Assembly: GCA_963726005.1 (NCBI GenBank)
Contig: CAVSAT010000004.1
Location: 62,001 to 126,000, forward strand
Source: Bog-473 sp963726005
GTDB taxonomy: Bacteria; Actinomycetota; Acidimicrobiia; Acidimicrobiales; RAAP-2
Direction of reading: 5' to 3'
Length of the DNA: 64,000 bases
The notes beneath the pieces were generated by a model. The model was not told where the DNA came from. It saw nothing but the letters and a program-made list of their open reading frames with translations, and ran no database searches. Of the stretch, positions 60,356-64,000 are shown one piece after another. How positions within the stretch are numbered: position 1 is the first letter of the stretch; each line of letters begins with the position of its first letter. Made by a program: the position numbers and the translations under genes.

Positions 60356-62145
60356 ACCGACGCCGTGACCTTTCCGTTCGTCTTCCCGTTGGTGTGGGCG
60401 CCCCTGCCGTGGGGGACGGTCCGCGCGTCGGGGTGGTTGTAGTCCCACGTCGGGCGCTCCGACCGGATCGGTGGCAGATGCGTGTAGTTGTGGTGCGGTG
60501 GCGGCGAGGTCGTGAACCACTCGAGCGTGTGGCCGTCCCAGGGGTTGTCCCCGGCCGGGATCGGGTGACGCCAGGACACGACCAGGTTCACCAACAGGAC
60601 GGCGAACGAGGCGGCGATGATGAAGGCACCCACCGTCGAGACGATGTTGTAGCTCTGCCAGCCGAGGTTGGACGGGTAGCTGGCCACCCGGCGCGGCATG
60701 CCCAGGAGGCCGACGACGTACTGGGGCATGTAGGCGATCCAGAAGCCGATGAACATGAGCCAGAAGTGCCACTTGCCCAGGCTCTCGCGCAGCATGCGGC
60801 CGAACATCTTGGGATACCAGTAGTAGAGACCGCCGAAACCGGCGAACACCGCCGTCCCGAAGAGCACCTGGTGGAAGTGGGCCACCACGAAGTAAGTGTC
60901 GTGGGTGGCGAAGTCGAGCGGGGGTGAGGCCAGCATGATGCCGGTCACCCCGCCCATGAGGAAGGCGATGAGGAAGCCGATGGAGAACAGCATCGGCGTG
61001 GTGAACGTGAGCTGCCCGTGCCACATGGTGCCGATCCAATTGAAGAACTTGATGCCGGTGGGCACCGCGATCATGAAGCTCAAGAACGAGAAGAAGGGCA
61101 GCAGCACGGCACCGGTGGTGAACATGTGGTGGGCCCACACCCCGGTGGACAGGGCGGCGATGGCCATGGTGGCGAAGACCATGCCCTTGTAGCCGAAGAC
61201 GGGCTTCTTCGAAAAGACGGGGAGGATCTCCGTCACGATGCCGAAGAAGGGGAGCGCGAGGATGTAGACCTCGGGATGGCCGAAGAACCAGAAGAGGTTC
61301 TGCCACAACAGTGGTGACCCGCACGATCGCATCGGAGCGCCGTTCACCAGGTGACAGCCAACCGCCGTGTAGATGTGGGTGTCGAAGTGGCGGTCGCAGA
61401 ACAGCATCACCACCGCCGCCGTGAGCACCGGGAACGCGATGAGGATGAGGATCCCGGTCACCAGCATGTTCCAGGTGAAGATCGGCATGCGGAACATCGT
61501 CATGCCGGGCGCGCGCAGGTAGAAGATCGTCCCGCACAGGTTGACGCCGGTGAAGATGGCGGAGAACCCGGTGAGGGCGAGGCCCATCAAGAAGAGGTCG
61601 GGCCCGGCGCCGGGCGAGCTGGTGGCGCTCGAGAGCGGCGCGTAGGCCACCCACCCGAACTGGGCGGCACCGCCGGCGACGAAGAAGCTCATGAGAATGG
61701 TGACGGACCCGCTGAGGTAGAGCCAGTAGCTCAGCGCGTTCAGGCGCGGGAAGGCCATGTCGGGTGCGCCGACCTGCAGCGGCACGATGTAGTTGGCCAG
61801 GCCACCGAACGCGAAGGGCCCGGCGAAGAGGTACATCATGAGGGTGCCGTGCATGGTGAACAGCGCGTTGTACTGCGAGAAGCTGAGCAGCGAGGCGTGG
61901 GGCGACGAAAGCTGGAGCCGCATCAACAGCGCCATGATCCCCGAGATGTAGAAGAGCACGATCGAGGTGATCATGTAGCTGAGCCCGATGACCTTGTGGT
62001 CGGTCGAGGTCAGCCACTTCAGGATCCCGGTGGGACCGTGGTCCTCGTGGCCACCGTGGGGCTCGTGCCCGTCGCCGGGCACCTGGGGCGGGAGGTGGAG
62101 CTCTGTCGGCTCGTGCGTGCCCGGTGGGGCGATGACGTCAGTCAC
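60352..62145 (-). CDS. ctaD: cytochrome c oxidase subunit I
   Basis: Catalytic subunit of the aa3 oxidase with heme a and the heme a3-CuB centre. The 597 residues have 12 helices. MHGTLMMYLFAGPFAFGG holds a heme a His, WFFGHPEVYILALPFFG the CuB His and cross-linked Tyr, HHMFTTG the two further CuB His residues, and VVAHFHQVLFG the remaining heme ligands. Residues 18-38 are His/Gly/Pro-rich. GTG 62145 follows GGAGGT by 10 bases and overlaps ctaC by 8 bases; GTG 62157 is a possible alternative. Confidence 0.97.
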   Translation of the reverse strand: MTDVIAPPGTHEPTELHLPPQVPGDGHEPHGGHEDHGPTGILKWLTSTDHKVIGLSYMITSIVLFYISGIMALLMRLQLSSPHASLLSFSQYNALFTMHGTLMMYLFAGPFAFGGLANYIVPLQVGAPDMAFPRLNALSYWLYLSGSVTILMSFFVAGGAAQFGWVAYAPLSSATSSPGAGPDLFLMGLALTGFSAIFTGVNLCGTIFYLRAPGMTMFRMPIFTWNMLVTGILILIAFPVLTAAVVMLFCDRHFDTHIYTAVGCHLVNGAPMRSCGSPLLWQNLFWFFGHPEVYILALPFFGIVTEILPVFSKKPVFGYKGMVFATMAIAALSTGVWAHHMFTTGAVLLPFFSFLSFMIAVPTGIKFFNWIGTMWHGQLTFTTPMLFSIGFLIAFLMGGVTGIMLASPPLDFATHDTYFVVAHFHQVLFGTAVFAGFGGLYYWYPKMFGRMLRESLGKWHFWLMFIGFWIAYMPQYVVGLLGMPRRVASYPSNLGWQSYNIVSTVGAFIIAASFAVLLVNLVVSWRHPIPAGDNPWDGHTLEWFTTSPPPHHNYTHLPPIRSERPTWDYNHPDARTVPHGRGAHTNGKTNGKVTASV

Positions 62146-63076
62146 CTTCGAGCGCACCTCCTGTGTTTCCTGTGCTCCCGCCGCCCGAGTTGCCCGAGTT
62201 GCCCGAACGCCCGGAGTAGCTGGGCACGGTCCCGTTGATGTTGGCGTGCAGGTCGGCCGGCAGTTGCCCGATGGAGTTGGGGTGCGCCCGCTGGAACGCA
62301 CCCGTGACCCCCAGCCACGTCCGGAAGGCCGACGGCGACACCGAGCGGACGTTGAAGAACATCAGGGAGTGGTAGAGGCCGCACAGCTGGGTGCACTGGC
62401 CCCGGTAGACGCCGTCGTGCAGGACGTTGAAGTCGAATTCTGTGGAGTAGCCCGGGCTGGCGTACCGGCTGAAGTTGAACTCCGGCACGTAGAAGCCGTG
62501 CAGGACGTCGTAGGAGTCGAGCGTGATGCGGACGGTCTGGCCGGTGGGTACGACCATGGTCGGCGCGTCGGTGGTCTGCCCGATGATCTTGACGCCGTTG
62601 GGGTACTCGAACTCCCAGCCCCACTGGAACGCGTACACGTGCACCCGGGCATAGGGGTTGGGCTCCACCGCGGTCACCTTGTTCTCCACCACGACGGTCG
62701 CCACGAACAGCCCGATCACGATGAGGATCGGCACCACGGTGTAGATGATCTCCGTGAGCGTGTGGTACTGGGTCTGGATCGGCATGTTGTCGGCATCCTT
62801 CTTGTGGCGCCGATAACGGAAGACTGCCCAGAGAATGAGGATGAGGACGAAACCACCCACGATCAGGCTGGCCACGAAGAAGCCCTGCCACAGGTGGTAG
62901 GTGGAGCGCGCCTGGGAGGTCGCGCCCTTATAGGCGCCGAATGTCGGGAGCTGGCATCCGGTGAGGACGAGGGCGCCCAGGGCCACGGCGGCACCGGCCA
63001 GCCGGCGTGGACTCTTGCGGCTTGGAGCTGGGCTTTCAGGCGTGTTGGAGGGAGGGCCGGTCAGCGACGAGTCCAC
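62138..63076 (-). CDS. ctaC: cytochrome c oxidase subunit II
   Basis: CuA subunit that receives electrons from QcrC. The 312-residue precursor has a lipoprotein signal ending LGALVLTGC (lipobox LTGC, about residue 41), two membrane helices (about residues 67-87 and 111-131), and the CuA motif CTQLCGLYHSLM, with the upstream His in DVLHGFYVPEF. The C-terminal Gly/Ser/Asn-rich tail of about 25 residues is unstructured. GTG 63076 has a GATAGT box 9 bases upstream. First gene of the ctaC-ctaD-ctaF operon. Confidence 0.95.
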   Translation of the reverse strand: MDSSLTGPPSNTPESPAPSRKSPRRLAGAAVALGALVLTGCQLPTFGAYKGATSQARSTYHLWQGFFVASLIVGGFVLILILWAVFRYRRHKKDADNMPIQTQYHTLTEIIYTVVPILIVIGLFVATVVVENKVTAVEPNPYARVHVYAFQWGWEFEYPNGVKIIGQTTDAPTMVVPTGQTVRITLDSYDVLHGFYVPEFNFSRYASPGYSTEFDFNVLHDGVYRGQCTQLCGLYHSLMFFNVRSVSPSAFRTWLGVTGAFQRAHPNSIGQLPADLHANINGTVPSYSGRSGNSGNSGGGSTGNTGGALEGD

Positions 63077-63085
63077 GGAGCTGAC

Positions 63086-63091
63086 ACTATC
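63086..63091 (-). promoter_or_regulatory. -10 box of the ctaC-ctaD-ctaF operon
   Basis: GATAGT on the minus strand, 9 bases before GTG 63076, with TTCCAG 16 bases further upstream as a possible -35 box. The leader would be at most 2-3 bases, so near-leaderless. Confidence 0.5.
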
Positions 63092-63142
63092 GAACCCGGC
63101 AAAAAAACTGGAATTGGCAGCACAGCAGCGTGCGCCCCGGTG

Positions 63143-64000
63143 TCAGTGCTGGTGCGGCGGCGCCACCGACTCGTTCGAGGCCCAGGTGAAGACCCCCCGG
63201 GCCATCGTGGAGCTGGCGCGAGCGGCGCGGGCGGCGTAGACCTCCTGGCGCGCGCGTTGGATGCCCTCGTCTGCAGGGTCGGCCAGCCAGGCGTGCTCGG
63301 CGAGATGGCCGGCGATGCGCAGCGCCCGCTCGGCTTCCTCGGACCCGGAGTCGGGCGCGTCCGTCGCCATCGCCAGGAGCTCCAGGGCGCGGTCGGCCAG
63401 GACCCCCGGCCCGCCGGCCAGCGCGGCGAACTCGGTCGCCAGCGCGCGCTCGGCCGCGGGCTTCAGAGTGGCGGGGTTGCCGTCCCACCACCCGCCGTAC
63501 TGGCGCCACACCGTGTGGACGATGAATTCGGGCTCGTCGTAGACCGGCCGCAGGTAGGGCCGGGCCTCGAGGTCGGCCGGCGGGCGCACCGTGTGGATGG
63601 CGTCGTCGAGCCGGCCGCCGGCGTTCATGACCGCCAGCGTCTGGTCGACCAGGGAGTCGAGCAGGTCCGCCGTGTCGGTCAGGGCCTGGCGGACCCGGTC
63701 GGCCCCGATGACGGGGAAGCCGTGCCCGGGCAGGAGGAACTCGGCGCCGAGCCCGAGCATGCGTCGCAGCGCGTCGGCCCACTCCCTCGGGTAGCGCTGC
63801 ACCTTCTGCGGGTTGCCGGCATTGGGCGAGGCCCAGATGAACAGGTCGCCGCAGCAGAGCACCCGCTTCTCCGCCTGCCAGGTGATGGTGTGGTCGTCGG
63901 TCTCGCCCTTCTCGTGGCGCAGCGCGAAGTCGACGCCGCCGACGGACAGGTCGAGCGTGTCGTGGTAGGTCCGGTCGGGATAGCGGTACTCGGTCGGCCA
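63143..64000 (-). CDS. MBL-fold alkyl sulfatase-like hydrolase, N-terminus outside window
   Basis: The last 285 residues of a metallo-beta-lactamase-fold enzyme of the alkyl/aryl sulfatase kind. RHEKGETDDHTITW and FLLPGHGFPVIG are metal-site segments. DDAIHTVRPPADLEARPYL and YGGWWDGNPATLKPAAERAL match the alkyl-sulfatase dimerisation domain. The first metal motif (HxHxDH) would be upstream, beyond the right edge. Length and the exact substrate cannot be judged. It lies 66 bases upstream of ctaC on the same strand, with ctaC having its own promoter in between. Confidence 0.7.
   Translation of the reverse strand, partial: WPTEYRYPDRTYHDTLDLSVGGVDFALRHEKGETDDHTITWQAEKRVLCCGDLFIWASPNAGNPQKVQRYPREWADALRRMLGLGAEFLLPGHGFPVIGADRVRQALTDTADLLDSLVDQTLAVMNAGGRLDDAIHTVRPPADLEARPYLRPVYDEPEFIVHTVWRQYGGWWDGNPATLKPAAERALATEFAALAGGPGVLADRALELLAMATDAPDSGSEEAERALRIAGHLAEHAWLADPADEGIQRARQEVYAARAARASSTMARGVFTWASNESVAPPHQH

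Overview
The window is a gene-dense, high-GC, double-stranded bacterial chromosome segment with many GTG starts. Its gene content points to an aerobic member of the Actinomycetota. The signs are a mycothiol-type MshA glycosyltransferase followed by a YbjN protein, an actinobacterial bcc-aa3 respiratory chain (ctaE-qcrCAB, ctaCDF), HelD, and proC and hem genes arranged much as in Mycobacterium. The class Acidimicrobiia is my best guess, from the flavour of Lnt and of the long extensions, but it is not proven. I saw no tRNA, rRNA, CRISPR array, phage or transposon. No gap between genes exceeds 300 bases.

Layout. 0-3.5 kb: mshA (cut by the left edge), a YbjN protein, proC and a SAM hydrolase. 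3.6-10.5 kb: rex and the early and middle heme genes hemA, hemC, cobA-hemD, hemB and hemL. 10.5-13.5 kb: a HIT protein, a phosphotransferase and, on the other strand, a geranylgeranyl reductase. 13.6-29.6 kb: the complete 14-gene complex I operon nuoA-N. 29.6-37 kb: accessory genes, including a DUF2252 protein, a methyltransferase, a Thr/Pro-rich membrane protein and a minus-strand operon of an MprF-like giant protein, a 48-residue zinc ribbon (missed by length filters) and a PPOX flavoprotein. 37-42.2 kb: a minus-strand operon ybjQ-hemE-hemH-hemG-lnt with 4-base overlaps. 42.3-48.9 kb: helD, then ctaE-qcrC-qcrA-qcrB. 48.9-52.6 kb: an SCO6745-family protein, a diiron ferritin-like protein, two SDR enzymes and a 46-residue small ORF. 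52.6-56.4 kb: a second-messenger cluster with two class III nucleotide cyclases and a GGDEF protein. 56.4-58.5 kb: a self-regulated ArsR-SRPBCC operon. 58.5-63.1 kb: an MFS transporter and ctaC-ctaD-ctaF. The right edge cuts an alkyl-sulfatase-like metallo-hydrolase.

How it fits together. NADH enters through complex I, menaquinol passes electrons to the bcc complex and then to the aa3 oxidase, and the window also supplies most enzymes making the heme those complexes need. The redox sensor Rex sits directly in front of hemA, which suggests heme supply is tied to NADH/NAD+ state.

Two properties affect the whole annotation. First, nine otherwise well-conserved genes are split by about 15 single-base indels, 11 of them between 3.1 and 7.5 kb; these look like sequence errors, so I annotate full-length genes across them. 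Second, many start codons lie 6-8 bases after a TANNNT-like -10 box, so many transcripts are probably leaderless; I used this to choose several starts.
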